From: Acidobacteriota bacterium
GTDB taxonomy: Bacteria; Acidobacteriota; Vicinamibacteria; Vicinamibacterales; UBA8438
Assembly (NCBI GenBank): GCA_026708265.1
Contig: JAPOVI010000273.1
Coordinates: 1-35,574, forward strand
Direction: 5' to 3'
Length of the DNA stretch: 35,574 nt
Below, piece by piece: positions 26,170-35,021 of the stretch. Every line of letters begins with the position of its first letter. Position 1 is the stretch's first letter. A program made the position numbers and the translations under genes. Under the pieces are notes generated by a model, which worked only from the letters and a program-made list of their open reading frames with translations, did not search any database and was not told where the DNA came from.

Positions 26170-27042
26170 TCAGCGCGCGCGGGCGTACAGGTCGACGATG
26201 CCGCCGGCCCGGGCGGCCTCGAGGGGCAGGCGGATCAGTGCGCCGACCCATCCCCGGCGCCCCGTGCGCTCGAGGACGGGAGTCTCCATGTGCAACACCT
26301 CGAAGCCGGCCGCCTCGACGACCCGGGCGAGCGTGACCGGCGTGAAGAACCAGAGGTGGTGCAGCGCGCCGTAGTGCTTCCAGCGCTGGCGCTTGAGACG
26401 CCACCGGCTCTGCCAGCTCTTGAGACGCAGGCTCAGCCCGGCCAGGTTGGGCACGCCGACCAGCAGCGCGCCGTCGGCGCCGACCAGGTCGCGGGCCCGC
26501 CGCAACTCCGCCAGCGGGTCCGGGGTGTGCTCGAGCACGTGGTTGAACCGCACTCCGTCGAAGCGCGCGCCGCCGAACGGGATCTCGGGGAGCTGTCCCT
26601 CCCAGAGGCGGGCGCCGGTGCGCCGGGCCGCGTCCGTGAGGCGGATGTCGGTGCCGTCCACCCGCCACCCGCAGCCCCCCGCCACGCGGAGGAAGGCCCC
26701 GGCGCCGCAGCCGACGTCGAGCAGCGTGCGCCGGCCCGCGGGCAGGTGCCGGCGCAGGCGGGCGAGCTGTCGCAGGTAGTGCTGCCGGCGGGACGGGTCG
26801 ACCGTACCGTGTGCCGGAGGATGATACGCGTCCCCGTAGACCGCCGCGGCGAGCTCGTCGAACACGGGGCGCGGGCTCTGGAACTCGAGGCCGCACCCTG
26901 CGCACCGCGCGAGGCGGAAGCCCTGGAAGTCGACCGCGAAGGGCCGCGGCGGGCGGCGGCACAGGGGGCATGCCACGGGCTCGCGCCCTCCGAGCGCGGC
27001 CTCGACCGCGGCACGGGGCTTGCCGAACAGCGACTCGCCCAC
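26170..27042 (-). CDS. Class I SAM-dependent methyltransferase with N-terminal zinc ribbon
   Basis: This is a 290-residue protein from a GTG at 27042. CPLC (25-28) and CAGC (47-50) form a zinc ribbon. The Rossmann fold begins with LLDVGCGAGAFL (107-118), followed by VDGTDI, then FDGVRFNHVLEHTPDP and ALLVGVPNLAGL, the Methyltransf_23 pattern. The C-terminal part has HLWFFTPVTLARVVEAAGF. Relatives modify sugars, lipids or small molecules in envelope biosynthesis, but no substrate can be assigned. It is divergent from gatC, 43 bp away. Confidence 0.9.
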   Translation of the reverse strand: MGESLFGKPRAAVEAALGGREPVACPLCRRPPRPFAVDFQGFRLARCAGCGLEFQSPRPVFDELAAAVYGDAYHPPAHGTVDPSRRQHYLRQLARLRRHLPAGRRTLLDVGCGAGAFLRVAGGCGWRVDGTDIRLTDAARRTGARLWEGQLPEIPFGGARFDGVRFNHVLEHTPDPLAELRRARDLVGADGALLVGVPNLAGLSLRLKSWQSRWRLKRQRWKHYGALHHLWFFTPVTLARVVEAAGFEVLHMETPVLERTGRRGWVGALIRLPLEAARAGGIVDLYARAR

Positions 27043-27085
27043 GCGGCCATGATCGCACGTTCCGCCGCGGTGCTAACATCCGGCG

Positions 27086-27394
27086 ATGTCCAGGCGCCTC
27101 ACCCGCGCGGAGGTCGAGCGGATCGCGGCGCTGGCCCGCCTCGAGCTCACGGCGGACGAGGCGGAGCTCTTCACCCGGCAACTCGGCGAGGTCCTCGACT
27201 ACGCGGAGCGGCTGCAGGCGGTCGACACCTCCGCGGCGGCGGCCGGGTGGCGTCCGGGAGCCGCAGCCTCCCCGCTGCGGGTGGACGAGGGCCGCCCGTC
27301 GCTGCCGCCGGACGACGCGGTCTCCAACGCGCCCGACCCGGCTGCCGGCCCCGGCGGCGCCCGCTTCTTCCGGGTGCCCCGCGTGATCGGCTGA
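27086..27394 (+). CDS. gatC: Asp-tRNA(Asn)/Glu-tRNA(Gln) amidotransferase subunit C
   Basis: This is a 102-residue protein with LTRAEVERIAALARLELTADEAELFTRQLGEVLDYAERLQAVDT, the entire GatC core, and PLRVDEGRPSLPPDDAVSNAPD as usual near the C-terminus. GatC stabilises the GatA-GatB heterodimer that converts mischarged Glu-tRNA(Gln) or Asp-tRNA(Asn) to the amide. The stop overlaps the gatA ATG by one base (TGATG). No gatB is present in the window. Confidence 0.96.
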   Translation: MSRRLTRAEVERIAALARLELTADEAELFTRQLGEVLDYAERLQAVDTSAAAAGWRPGAAASPLRVDEGRPSLPPDDAVSNAPDPAAGPGGARFFRVPRVIG

Positions 27395-28926
27395 TGACGG
27401 CCCCGCCCAACGACCGGACCGCAACCGGCATCCGTGCGGCGATTGCCGCCGGGGATCGTTCGGCGATCGAGGTCTGCCGGGAGAGCCTGGACCGCATCGC
27501 CGCCGAGGACACGCGATTGAACGCGATGACCGTCGTGCTTCGGGACGAGGCGCTGGCTCGCGCGGCCGAGATCGATGCCCGACGGCGGGAGTGGAGCGAC
27601 CTCCCGCTGCTCGGCGTCCCGATCACCGTCAAGGACGTCATCTGCACCCGCGGTCAGCCGACCACCGCCGCCTCCCGCATCCTGCGGGGGTTCCGTCCCA
27701 CGTACGACGCCACCGTGGTCACCCGCCTGCGGGCGGCCGGGGCCGTGATCGTCGGGAAGACGAACTGCGACGAGTTCGCGATGGGCTCGTCCACGGAACA
27801 CTCGGCCTACGGACCGACCCGCAACCCGTGGGCACCGGACCGAACGTCCGGCGGGTCGAGCGGGGGGGCGGCAGCGGCGGTCGCGGCACGCTTCGCCCCG
27901 GTGTCGATCGCCTCCGACACCGGAGGATCGGTGCGCCAGCCGGCCGCGTTCTGCGGCGTCGTCGGCCTCAAGCCGACCTACGGACGCGTCTCCCGCTACG
28001 GCCTGCTCGCCTTCGGCTCGTCGCTCGATCAGATCGGCCCCCTCACGCTCACCGTCGCCGACGCGGCCGCCGTGCTGAGCGTCATCGCGGGGTCGGATCC
28101 GCTGGACGCGACATCGGGCAACGCCCCTCCGGCCTCCCCGGCGGAGGCTTCGGGCGGCCATGCCCGGGGGTTGCGCATCGGCGTGCCGCGCCGGCTGCTC
28201 GAGGCCGGCGAGGCAGGGCTGGACCCGGAGGTGCGTTCCGCGTTCGAGGCGGCGCTCCGGGCGATCGGCGAGGGCGGGGCCGAGATCGTCGACGCGCACC
28301 TGCCGCACGCCGCGTACTCCGTCCCGGCGTACTACCTGGTCGCCCCCGCCGAGGCCAGCTCCAACCTTGCCCGCTACGACGGCGTCCGGTACGGGGCGCG
28401 CGCCGGGACGTCCGCAGCGGAGGGGGACGGCGCGGCGGACCTCGCGCGGATGTACGAGCGGACCCGCCACGCCGGGTTCGGCGCGGAGGTGAAGCGCCGG
28501 ATCATGCTCGGGACCTATGCCCTGAGCGCGGGCTACTACGACGCCTACTATCGGAAGGCCCAGCAGGTGCGCAGCCTGATCCGGGACGACTACGACCGCG
28601 CGTTCGCCGACGCGGGCATCGACGTCGTCGCCACCCCGACCACCCCTACCCCGGCCTTCCCCCTCGGCGAACGGGCGGAGGATCCGCTCGCCATGTATCT
28701 GGGCGACGTATTCACGGTGAGCGCCAACCTCACGGGGCTGCCCGCCATCAGCCTGCCCGCCGGGCGGACCGCCGCCGGCCTGCCGGTGGGATTCCAGCTC
28801 ACAGGCAGGCCCTTCGACGAGGCGGCGCTGTTCCGGGTCGGGGACGTGCTGGAGCGTGCGGCGCCGTGGTGGAGGGAACGGCCGCCGCGGGACGGCGCCG
28901 CCGATGCGGACGCGAAGGCAGGCTGA
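27394..28926 (+). CDS. gatA: Asp-tRNA(Asn)/Glu-tRNA(Gln) amidotransferase subunit A
   Basis: This is a 510-residue amidase-signature enzyme from the ATG at 27394. The catalytic triad is visible: K80 in GVPITVKD, cis-S155 in [12 protein letters not shown], and nucleophile S179 in [13 protein letters not shown]. Family sites [27 protein letters not shown] and SLDQIGP are intact. It releases ammonia from glutamine for transamidation of the mischarged tRNA. It sits directly after gatC in one operon and ends 21 bp before the convergent small membrane gene. Confidence 0.97.
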   Translation: MTAPPNDRTATGIRAAIAAGDRSAIEVCRESLDRIAAEDTRLNAMTVVLRDEALARAAEIDARRREWSDLPLLGVPITVKDVICTRGQPTTAASRILRGFRPTYDATVVTRLRAAGAVIVGKTNCDEFAMGSSTEHSAYGPTRNPWAPDRTSGGSSGGAAAAVAARFAPVSIASDTGGSVRQPAAFCGVVGLKPTYGRVSRYGLLAFGSSLDQIGPLTLTVADAAAVLSVIAGSDPLDATSGNAPPASPAEASGGHARGLRIGVPRRLLEAGEAGLDPEVRSAFEAALRAIGEGGAEIVDAHLPHAAYSVPAYYLVAPAEASSNLARYDGVRYGARAGTSAAEGDGAADLARMYERTRHAGFGAEVKRRIMLGTYALSAGYYDAYYRKAQQVRSLIRDDYDRAFADAGIDVVATPTTPTPAFPLGERAEDPLAMYLGDVFTVSANLTGLPAISLPAGRTAAGLPVGFQLTGRPFDEAALFRVGDVLERAAPWWRERPPRDGAADADAKAG

Positions 28927-28947
28927 GCCGCGGCCGCCGCCGGCCGC

Positions 28948-29244
28948 CTACTCCTCCGGACCGGCCGTCCGGGCCTGCTCGAGGAGCTCCGGCGTCCGCA
29001 ACTGGTCGGCCGGTCCGCGCGGCGCGTCCGGCGGCAGGTAGCTCAGCTCTTCGTCCTCGCCGTCGGGGAGATTGCGCACGACGAGCGCGCGCGTGCGCCG
29101 GAACTTCGTGAAGCCGGCGATCACGATGAACCCGATGAACAGGGCGAGCAGGAAGCCGGTGGACAGGACCAGCCCCAGCAGGGCACCGATCGCGACCCCG
29201 ACGGGATCGGCAGCCGCCGTCGTCTGCAATGCCGCGAGCGTCAT
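28948..29244 (-). CDS. Small single- or double-span membrane protein downstream of rpoZ
   Basis: This is a 98-residue protein from the ATG at 29244, whose first bases overlap the rpoZ stop (ATGA, 29241-29244). Hydrophobic residues 15-46 (VGVAIGALLGLVLS, then FLLALFIGFIVIAGF) make one long or two short membrane helices, followed by a basic TKFRRTRALV and an acidic soluble tail (DGEDEELSYLPPDAP). I do not recognise the family. Translational coupling to rpoZ suggests co-expression, not necessarily shared function. Confidence 0.75.
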   Translation of the reverse strand: MTLAALQTTAAADPVGVAIGALLGLVLSTGFLLALFIGFIVIAGFTKFRRTRALVVRNLPDGEDEELSYLPPDAPRGPADQLRTPELLEQARTAGPEE

Positions 29245-29561
29245 GCGCCGTCGCCTCCGGCCGGGTTCGGATCCGGCACCTCGTATACGATGAGACCGTC
29301 GTCGACCTCGCGCATCGCTACTCGCTCGAGCTTGCCGCGCGGATCGGGCCGCTCGCCGGTCTCCGGGTCGGGTGCCAGCTCCCGCAGCCTGGGATGCGCG
29401 CCGCGGCGCAACTGCTTGGCCCGCTTCGCGGCGACCCCGACGTAGAGAAACCGGCTCTCGATGGGGGGCATCGGCACGCGCTCCGCCGGCTCCGTGGCCA
29501 TCCCGGCGGAGGCCGGCTCGGCCTCCGCCCCTGCCGCTGTCTGGTCCGTCTCCTCGGTCAC
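29241..29561 (-). CDS. rpoZ: DNA-directed RNA polymerase omega subunit
   Basis: This is a 106-residue protein. The central ESRFLYVGVAAKRAKQLRRGA (read from about residue 35) and KLERVAMREVDDGLIVYEVP near the C-terminus match the omega subunits seen in Acidobacteria, which differ somewhat from the E. coli form. The N-terminal 30 residues are an acidic, Ala/Glu-rich extension. Omega assists assembly and stability of the polymerase beta-prime subunit. The gene is divergent from the ymdB-like gene, with 73 bp between, where both promoters must lie. Confidence 0.85.
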   Translation of the reverse strand: MTEETDQTAAGAEAEPASAGMATEPAERVPMPPIESRFLYVGVAAKRAKQLRRGAHPRLRELAPDPETGERPDPRGKLERVAMREVDDGLIVYEVPDPNPAGGDGA

Positions 29562-29634
29562 AACCCCTAAGCATATGCGAAACGCATGGGGCCTGTCTCG
29601 CGCCGAACTGTGCGATCATGACATCGATTCCACC

Positions 29635-30462
29635 GTGGTTCGCATCCTCTTCCTGGGCGACATCGTCGGCAAGCCGGGGCGCACGATCGCGCGGCAGGCC
29701 GTCCCCCGCCTGATCGCGCGTCACGGCGTCGACCTGGTGGTCGCCAACGTCGAGAACGCGGCCGGCGGCAAGGGCATCACGCGCGTCGCGGCCGAGGCGC
29801 TGCGCGATGCCGGCATCGCCGTGATGACGACCGGGAACCACGTCTGGGACAAGAAGGAGGCCATCGCCTACATCGGCCTCGAGCCGCGCCTCCTCCGCCC
29901 CGCGAACTACCCGCCCGGCGTACCCGGCCGCGGCCGCTACGTAGCCCGCACGGGCAACGGAGTCGCGGTCGGCGTGGTCAACGTGATGGGCCGCATCTTC
30001 ATGAACCCGCTCGACAATCCCTTCACCGTGGTACGCGACGAGATTGCGGCCGTGCGCGACGACGGGGCGCAGATCGTGCTGGTCGACTTCCACGCCGAGG
30101 CCACGTCCGAGAAGATCGCCATGGGCTGGCACCTCGACGGCACCGTCACGGCCGTCGTCGGCACCCACACCCACGTGCAGACGGCCGACGCCCGCCTGCT
30201 GCCGCAGGGCACCGCCTACATCACCGACGTCGGCATGACCGGCCCGCACGATTCGATCATCGGCGTCGACGTGCAGCCGGCCCTCAAGCGCTTCCTCGAC
30301 GGGATGCCGGCCCGCTTCGATCCCGCGCGCCGGAATCCCCGCGTCAACGCCGTTCTGGTCGACGCCGATCCCGCGACCGGTCGCGCGGCGGCCATCGAGG
30401 CCCTGAACCTCTCGGCCGAGGACGTGGAGGAGCTCGCGGGGGTGGCCGCGCCGGTCTCGTGA
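29635..30462 (+). CDS. YmdB-family metallophosphoesterase (TIGR00282 type)
   Basis: This is a 275-residue protein from the GTG at 29635, which places the motif RILFLGDIVGKPGR (D9) at the very start; upstream in-frame starts add a leader that is not conserved. The other metal-binding sites are VENAAGGKG, TTGNHVWD, DFHAEATSEK and GTHTHVQTAD, all intact. The family has a di-metal phosphoesterase fold; the Bacillus member hydrolyses cyclic nucleotides. The stop overlaps the xseA start (GTGA, 30459-30462). It is the first gene of the long plus-strand operon. Confidence 0.92.
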   Translation: MVRILFLGDIVGKPGRTIARQAVPRLIARHGVDLVVANVENAAGGKGITRVAAEALRDAGIAVMTTGNHVWDKKEAIAYIGLEPRLLRPANYPPGVPGRGRYVARTGNGVAVGVVNVMGRIFMNPLDNPFTVVRDEIAAVRDDGAQIVLVDFHAEATSEKIAMGWHLDGTVTAVVGTHTHVQTADARLLPQGTAYITDVGMTGPHDSIIGVDVQPALKRFLDGMPARFDPARRNPRVNAVLVDADPATGRAAAIEALNLSAEDVEELAGVAAPVS

Positions 30463-31961
30463 CCACGCACCTGCCGTTCGGCGACCCGCCCGCCGCGAGC
30501 CGGGGGACGCAGCGCGCGCCCGCAGCCCGGGCCCGCCGGCGCCGGCGGGCGTACACGGTCAGCGAGCTCACGGCGACCATTCGCCTCCGCATCGAGTCGG
30601 CGCTCGGCGAGGTCTGGGTCGAGGGCGAGCTCTCGAACTGCCGGCGATGGAAGACGGGGCATCTCTACTTCACGCTGAAGGACGACGCCGCCCGAATCCA
30701 GGGCGTCATGTTCCGCTCGGCGCTGCGCTACCTGCGCTTCGAGCCCGAGGACGGGCTGCAGGTAATCGCCCGCGGCCGGGTCGGGGTGTATCCGCCGAAG
30801 GGCGAGTACCAGCTCGTCGCGGAGCACCTCGAGCCGCGCGGCACCGGCGCCCGCCAGCTCGCCTTCGAGCAGCTCCGCCGCAAGCTGGCCGACGAGGGTC
30901 TGTTCGATGCCTCGCGCAAGCGCCCGCTGCCCGCGCTGCCGCGCCGGATCGGGATCGTCACGTCGATCGACGGAGCCGCGCTGCGCGACATCGTGAAGGT
31001 CCTCGGCCGCCGGCATCCCAACGCGCACCTCGTCATCAGCCCCGCCCGCGTGCAGGGCGAGGGCGCCGCCCGGTCCATCGTCGCCGCGCTGCGCCGCCTC
31101 GAGCGCGTGGAGCGGGTCGATGTCGTGATCGTCGGCCGCGGGGGCGGATCGACGGAGGACCTGTGGGCCTTCAACGAGGAGCCCGTGGCGAGGGCGGTGG
31201 CCGCGTCGCGCGTCCCCGTGATTTCCGCGGTGGGGCACGAGACCGATTCGACGATCGCCGACTTCGTTGCGGACGTGCGCGCCCCGACGCCGTCCGCGGC
31301 GGCCGAGATCGTGCTCGCGCACAAGGACGAGATGACCGCACGCATCGACCGGGCGACGGGCCGGCTCGCGGCGGTCGTGCGGCGGGACGTCGAGCGGCGG
31401 CGGGCGGCATTGCACGCGGTCGAGAGCCGCCCCGGCCTGGCCGCCTGGCCGGCGCGCCTCGCGATGCGGGGGCGCCACGCGGACGAGATGACGCACCGAC
31501 TGCTCGACAGCATGCGGACGGACCTGGCGGGCCGGACGCGCCTCTCCGAGGCGCTCCGTCTGCGTCTCGAGGCGCTCGACGTCGGGCGGCGGATGGCGCG
31601 CATCGGGACCCGGCTGGCGATGGCGCGCGAGCGGCTCGCGCGCGCGATGGGCGACCGGCGTGCAGCGTGGCGAGCGCGCCTCGGCGCCGCCGCGCAGGGC
31701 GCAGCCCGCGCCGCCGCCGTGCGGAACGCCGCCCGCCGCCGGCGCCTGGAGACGACGGCGGCGCGCCTGGAACCGCTGAACCCCCTCGGCGTGCTCGCCC
31801 GCGGCTATGCGGTCTGCTGGAACGCGGCCCGTACGGCCGCGGTCCGGCGGGCCGACGAGGTCGCGGTCGGCGACGACGTGCGCGTCACCTTGCACGACGG
31901 CGCGCTGCGCTGCGAAGTCAAGTCCCGCGAACCGCGGGCGGCCGAGGAACGGGATCGGTGA
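30459..31961 (+). CDS. xseA: Exodeoxyribonuclease VII large subunit
   Basis: This is a 500-residue protein starting at the GTG of a GTGA overlap. After a 30-residue basic leader, YTVSELTATIRLRIESALGEVWVEGELSNCR opens the OB-fold (about 31-125). The nuclease core follows with RIGIVTSIDGAALRDI, VIVGRGGGSTEDLWAFNEE and PVISAVGHETDSTIADFVADVRAPTPSAAAE, the usual sites. The C-terminal third is a long Arg/Ala-rich coiled-coil that binds XseB, ending with LNPLGVLARGYAV. With XseB it degrades single-stranded DNA. The leader makes it slightly longer than usual. Confidence 0.96.
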   Translation: MTTHLPFGDPPAASRGTQRAPAARARRRRRAYTVSELTATIRLRIESALGEVWVEGELSNCRRWKTGHLYFTLKDDAARIQGVMFRSALRYLRFEPEDGLQVIARGRVGVYPPKGEYQLVAEHLEPRGTGARQLAFEQLRRKLADEGLFDASRKRPLPALPRRIGIVTSIDGAALRDIVKVLGRRHPNAHLVISPARVQGEGAARSIVAALRRLERVERVDVVIVGRGGGSTEDLWAFNEEPVARAVAASRVPVISAVGHETDSTIADFVADVRAPTPSAAAEIVLAHKDEMTARIDRATGRLAAVVRRDVERRRAALHAVESRPGLAAWPARLAMRGRHADEMTHRLLDSMRTDLAGRTRLSEALRLRLEALDVGRRMARIGTRLAMARERLARAMGDRRAAWRARLGAAAQGAARAAAVRNAARRRRLETTAARLEPLNPLGVLARGYAVCWNAARTAAVRRADEVAVGDDVRVTLHDGALRCEVKSREPRAAEERDR

Positions 31962-31966
31962 GCGAC

Positions 31967-32275
31967 ATGCCGGACGACACCAGCATCAAGGACTTCGAGT
32001 CGGCTCTCGCCGAGCTCGAGACGATCGTCAAGACGCTCGAGCAGGGGGACCTCACGCTGGAACAGTCCCTCGAACGCTTCGAACGGGGCATCGCGCTGTC
32101 GCGCTTCTGTCACACGCGGCTCGAGCACGCCGAGCGGCGCGTCGAGCTGCTGACGGAGCAGGGCGAGGTGAGACCTGCCCCGCCGGAGATCGCGGCCGGC
32201 GGGGAGGCGGACCCGGAGACGTCCTCCGCCTCCGGCGGCGGAGCCGAACTCCCCGAAGATGACATCCCCTTCTGA
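31967..32275 (+). CDS. xseB: Exodeoxyribonuclease VII small subunit
   Basis: This is a 102-residue protein (105 if the GTG at 31958, overlapping the xseA stop, is used). The core KDFESALAELETIVKTLEQGDLTLEQSLERFERGIALSRFC is the family signature, a helical hairpin that wraps the XseA coiled-coil. The acidic C-terminal tail ends with PEDDIPF, common to XseB. The stop overlaps the ispA ATG by 17 bp. It acts only in complex with XseA. Confidence 0.95.
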   Translation: MPDDTSIKDFESALAELETIVKTLEQGDLTLEQSLERFERGIALSRFCHTRLEHAERRVELLTEQGEVRPAPPEIAAGGEADPETSSASGGGAELPEDDIPF

Positions 32276-33254
32276 CCGTCCGGCCGGCGCGGCGGCGACT
32301 CCGCCCGGCTCCGACATGCCCTTCCAGGAGTACGTTCGGCGGCAGCGCGCCGCGGTGGACGCCGCCCTCGAGCGCCTGCTGCCGTCGCCGCCCGCCTGCC
32401 CACCCCTGCTGGCGGAGGCCGTGCGCTACAGCGTCTTCGCGGGCGGCAAGCGGCTGCGGCCGTTGCTGGCCCTGGCCGCCGCGGAAGCGGTCACCGCCGG
32501 CGCCCCCGCGGACGACGAAGCGGTCATGCCGGCGGCGTGCGCCATCGAGATGATTCACACCTATTCGCTGATCCACGACGACCTGCCGGCGATGGACGAC
32601 GACACCCAGCGGCGCGGGCGTCCGACGTCGCACGTCGTCTACGGCGAGGGCATGGCGGTGCTGGCCGGCGACGGACTGCTCACGGAGGCGTTCCGCGTGC
32701 TCGCACGGCACCCCCGCACCAGCACCCCGGACGTCGCGGCCCGCAAGCTCCGGGTGCTCGCACGGGTGGCCGAGGCGGCAGGGGCGGCCGGAATGGTGGG
32801 CGGGCAGGTGGTCGACCTGGAGGCGGCCGGCCAACTCTCCACCGGGCGGCCCCGGCCCGCGGGGGCGGCGGCGATGAATGCGGCCGCTCTCGACGCGATG
32901 CACGCACGGAAGACCGGCGCGCTCATCCGGGCGGCGGCGGTCGCCGGAGCCGTCATGGCCGGCGCCCCGGACGCCGCCGTGGCCGCGGTCGACGCATACG
33001 CGGGGCACATCGGCCTCGCCTTCCAGATCGTGGACGACATCCTCGACGTCGAGGGTGACCCGGCAACGCTCGGAAAGACCACCGGCAAGGACGCCGCCGC
33101 GGGAAAGCCCACCTATCCCGGTCTCCACGGCCTCCGAACGTCGCGGCGCCTCGCGGCGGAGACGACTGGCCGGGCCCGCGCCAGCCTCGCCGCGGCCGGC
33201 CTCGGGGGACGACTCGACGACATCGCGGACTGGGTGCTCCACCGGTCGCACTGA
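32259..33254 (+). CDS. ispA: Polyprenyl synthetase, probable farnesyl diphosphate synthase
   Basis: This is a 331-residue protein. The first aspartate-rich motif is in IHTYSLIHDDLPAMDDD and the second in AFQIVDDILDVEG, with GGKRLRPLL and GKTTGKDAAAGKPTYP as further family sites. The context around the first motif matches bacterial type II farnesyl diphosphate synthases such as IspA; a geranylgeranyl product is not excluded. The ATG at 32259 overlaps xseB and adds 19 low-complexity residues. The ATG at 32316 (MPFQEYVRRQ) aligns better with IspA starts. It is part of the xse operon. A dxs gene, often next in such clusters, is absent. Confidence 0.93.
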   Translation: MTSPSDRPAGAAATPPGSDMPFQEYVRRQRAAVDAALERLLPSPPACPPLLAEAVRYSVFAGGKRLRPLLALAAAEAVTAGAPADDEAVMPAACAIEMIHTYSLIHDDLPAMDDDTQRRGRPTSHVVYGEGMAVLAGDGLLTEAFRVLARHPRTSTPDVAARKLRVLARVAEAAGAAGMVGGQVVDLEAAGQLSTGRPRPAGAAAMNAAALDAMHARKTGALIRAAAVAGAVMAGAPDAAVAAVDAYAGHIGLAFQIVDDILDVEGDPATLGKTTGKDAAAGKPTYPGLHGLRTSRRLAAETTGRARASLAAAGLGGRLDDIADWVLHRSH

Positions 33255-33330
33255 TCGGCCGAGCGGCCCGGCGGTGCGGGCAGGCGGGGCACGTTGCCCT
33301 CCGCGCGGCCTACCGGCGATGATGGGCTCG

Positions 33331-34077
33331 ATGCGGCTCGACGCCCTGGTGGTGGAGCGCGGCCTGGCGCCGACGCGGGCGCGAGCGCGGGCACTGATTC
33401 TGGCCGGCCAGGTGCGGGTGGACGACGTCGTCCGCTCGAAGGCGGGAACGACGGTATCGGAGGCGGCCCGCGTCAGCCTGATCCGGCCCGACCACGGCTA
33501 CGTGGGGCGCGGAGGCGTCAAGCTCGCTCACGCCCTCGACGCCTTCGGCATTCCGATGCACGGCCGGCTGATGCTCGACATCGGAGCCTCGACGGGCGGG
33601 TTCACCGACGCGGCCCTCGAGCGCGGCGCGCGCCGGGTCGCCGCGCTCGACGTCGGGCGCGGGCAGATCGCATGGAGGCTGCGCCAGGACCCGCGGGTGA
33701 CGGTGCTCGACGGCATCAACGCCCGGTACCTCACCGCCGCCCGGCTGCCGGTCGACCTCCGCACGGTCGATGTCGTCACCATCGACGTCTCGTTCATCTC
33801 GGCAACCCGAATCCTGCCCACGGTACCGGCGTTGCTGGCCGCGGACGGCGACGTGGTGGTGCTGGTCAAGCCGCAGTTCGAGGCCGGCCGCCCGGAGATC
33901 GGCAAGCGAGGCGTCGTCCGGGACCCCTCCGTGCGCCGGCGGGTGGTCGACCACGTCGCGGCCGAGGGCACCGCGCTGGGATTGACGCGGATCGCGGAGA
34001 CCCCATCCCCGGTTCCGGGCGCCGCAGGCAACCGGGAGATCTTCCTGCATCTCCGGCACCGTCCGTCGGCGGAATGA
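33331..34077 (+). CDS. tlyA: TlyA-family rRNA 2'-O-methyltransferase / S4-domain protein
   Basis: This is a 248-residue protein from the ATG at 33331 (MRLDALVVERGLAPTRARAR), where the S4 RNA-binding domain begins; ATGs at 33319 and 33322 are in frame and equally possible. The FtsJ-like methyltransferase part has LMLDIGASTGGFTDAALERGA, VVTIDVSFISATRILP and VVLVKPQFEAG. TlyA methylates cytidines of 16S and 23S rRNA in Mycobacterium, where loss gives capreomycin resistance; some relatives are called hemolysin A. It lies in the operon 4 bp before nadK. Confidence 0.94.
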   Translation: MRLDALVVERGLAPTRARARALILAGQVRVDDVVRSKAGTTVSEAARVSLIRPDHGYVGRGGVKLAHALDAFGIPMHGRLMLDIGASTGGFTDAALERGARRVAALDVGRGQIAWRLRQDPRVTVLDGINARYLTAARLPVDLRTVDVVTIDVSFISATRILPTVPALLAADGDVVVLVKPQFEAGRPEIGKRGVVRDPSVRRRVVDHVAAEGTALGLTRIAETPSPVPGAAGNREIFLHLRHRPSAE

Positions 34078-34081
34078 GCCG

Positions 34082-34990
34082 ATGACGGCGCCCCCGGCCC
34101 CTTCTCGCCGCCTCGTACCGATCGGGTCGGTCGGCATCACGGCCAAGACCCGTACCCCGAGCGCGGCGGACGTGGTACGCGAAGCCGTCGCCTGGCTCGA
34201 CCGGCACGGCGTGGCCGGCATCCTCGAGAGCGAGACGGCGCGCGCGGCCGGACTCGAGGAAAGGCAGACCTGCACCCGGGCGGAGCTGGCGGCCGCGGAT
34301 CTCGTGCTGGTGATCGGCGGCGACGGCACGCTGCTGGGCGTGGCGCGCGAGGTGGTCCGCCGAGCTCCCGCCACCCCGATTCTGGCCGTGAACTGCGGCA
34401 GCCTCGGTTTCCTGACCGAGATCACGCGCGGGGAGCTCGACGCGGCGCTCGACGCGGCCGTCAGCGGCCGGTCCGGGGTCGACGAGCGGCAGATGCTCCG
34501 CGCGCGGGTCCTTCGGGGCGGGCGGGCGGCGGCCGATCGACTGGTCCTGAACGACGTGGTCATCGGACGCTCCTCCCGCTCGAGCATCATCGAGCTGTCG
34601 ATCTTCGTCGGCGGGCAGCTCATCACGCGCAGCCGGGCCGACGGGCTCATCGTCGCCACCCCGACCGGCTCGACCGCCTACAACCTCGCCGCGGGCGGCC
34701 CGATCGTGCATCCTACGGTCGACGCTCTGGTGCTGACCCCCATCGCTCCGCACACCCTCACCAACCGGCCGATCGTGCTGGCCAACACCGCGCCGGTCCG
34801 GATTCGGCCCGATCTTGCGGGGCCGCACATCGCGGCGCACGCCAGCTTCGACGGCCAGTTCAACGTGGAACTCGAAGGCGGCGACGTGGTGGTGGTCGAG
34901 CGTGCGCCCCACCCGCTCCGCGTCGTCCGCGCCGAGTCGCGGAACTACTTCGCGGTGCTGCGCGAGAAGCTGAAGTGGGGCGAGCGGTAG
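34082..34990 (+). CDS. nadK: NAD kinase
   Basis: This is a 302-residue protein with the diagnostic LVIGGDGTLLGVAR (GGDGT at 79-83), VNCGSLGFLTEI, LNDVVIGR, SRADGLIVATPTGSTAYNLAAGGPIV and LTPIAPHTLTNRP. It phosphorylates NAD to NADP, with ATP or polyphosphate as donor. It is the last gene of the operon, followed by a hairpin. Its length is normal for bacterial NadK (about 290-305). Confidence 0.96.
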   Translation: MTAPPAPSRRLVPIGSVGITAKTRTPSAADVVREAVAWLDRHGVAGILESETARAAGLEERQTCTRAELAAADLVLVIGGDGTLLGVAREVVRRAPATPILAVNCGSLGFLTEITRGELDAALDAAVSGRSGVDERQMLRARVLRGGRAAADRLVLNDVVIGRSSRSSIIELSIFVGGQLITRSRADGLIVATPTGSTAYNLAAGGPIVHPTVDALVLTPIAPHTLTNRPIVLANTAPVRIRPDLAGPHIAAHASFDGQFNVELEGGDVVVVERAPHPLRVVRAESRNYFAVLREKLKWGER

Positions 34991-34992
34991 CG

Positions 34993-35014
34993 GGCGCGGG
35001 CGAGCCCCCGCGCC
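34993..35014 (+). terminator. Hairpin after nadK
   Basis: GGCGCGGG (34993-35000) pairs with CCCGCGCC (35007-35014) around a six-base loop, in the 31-bp gap between nadK and the converging VOC gene. No U-tract follows. It could end transcription of the long operon or only mark its 3' end. Confidence 0.45.
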
Positions 35015-35021
35015 GGCGGGA

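Noticed and set aside
28948..30249. Single 433-residue minus-strand frame that would fuse a long leader to the small membrane protein
   Set aside because: The leader is the antisense of rpoZ context and the ymdB-like gene; the ATG at 29244 overlapping the rpoZ stop is the natural start.
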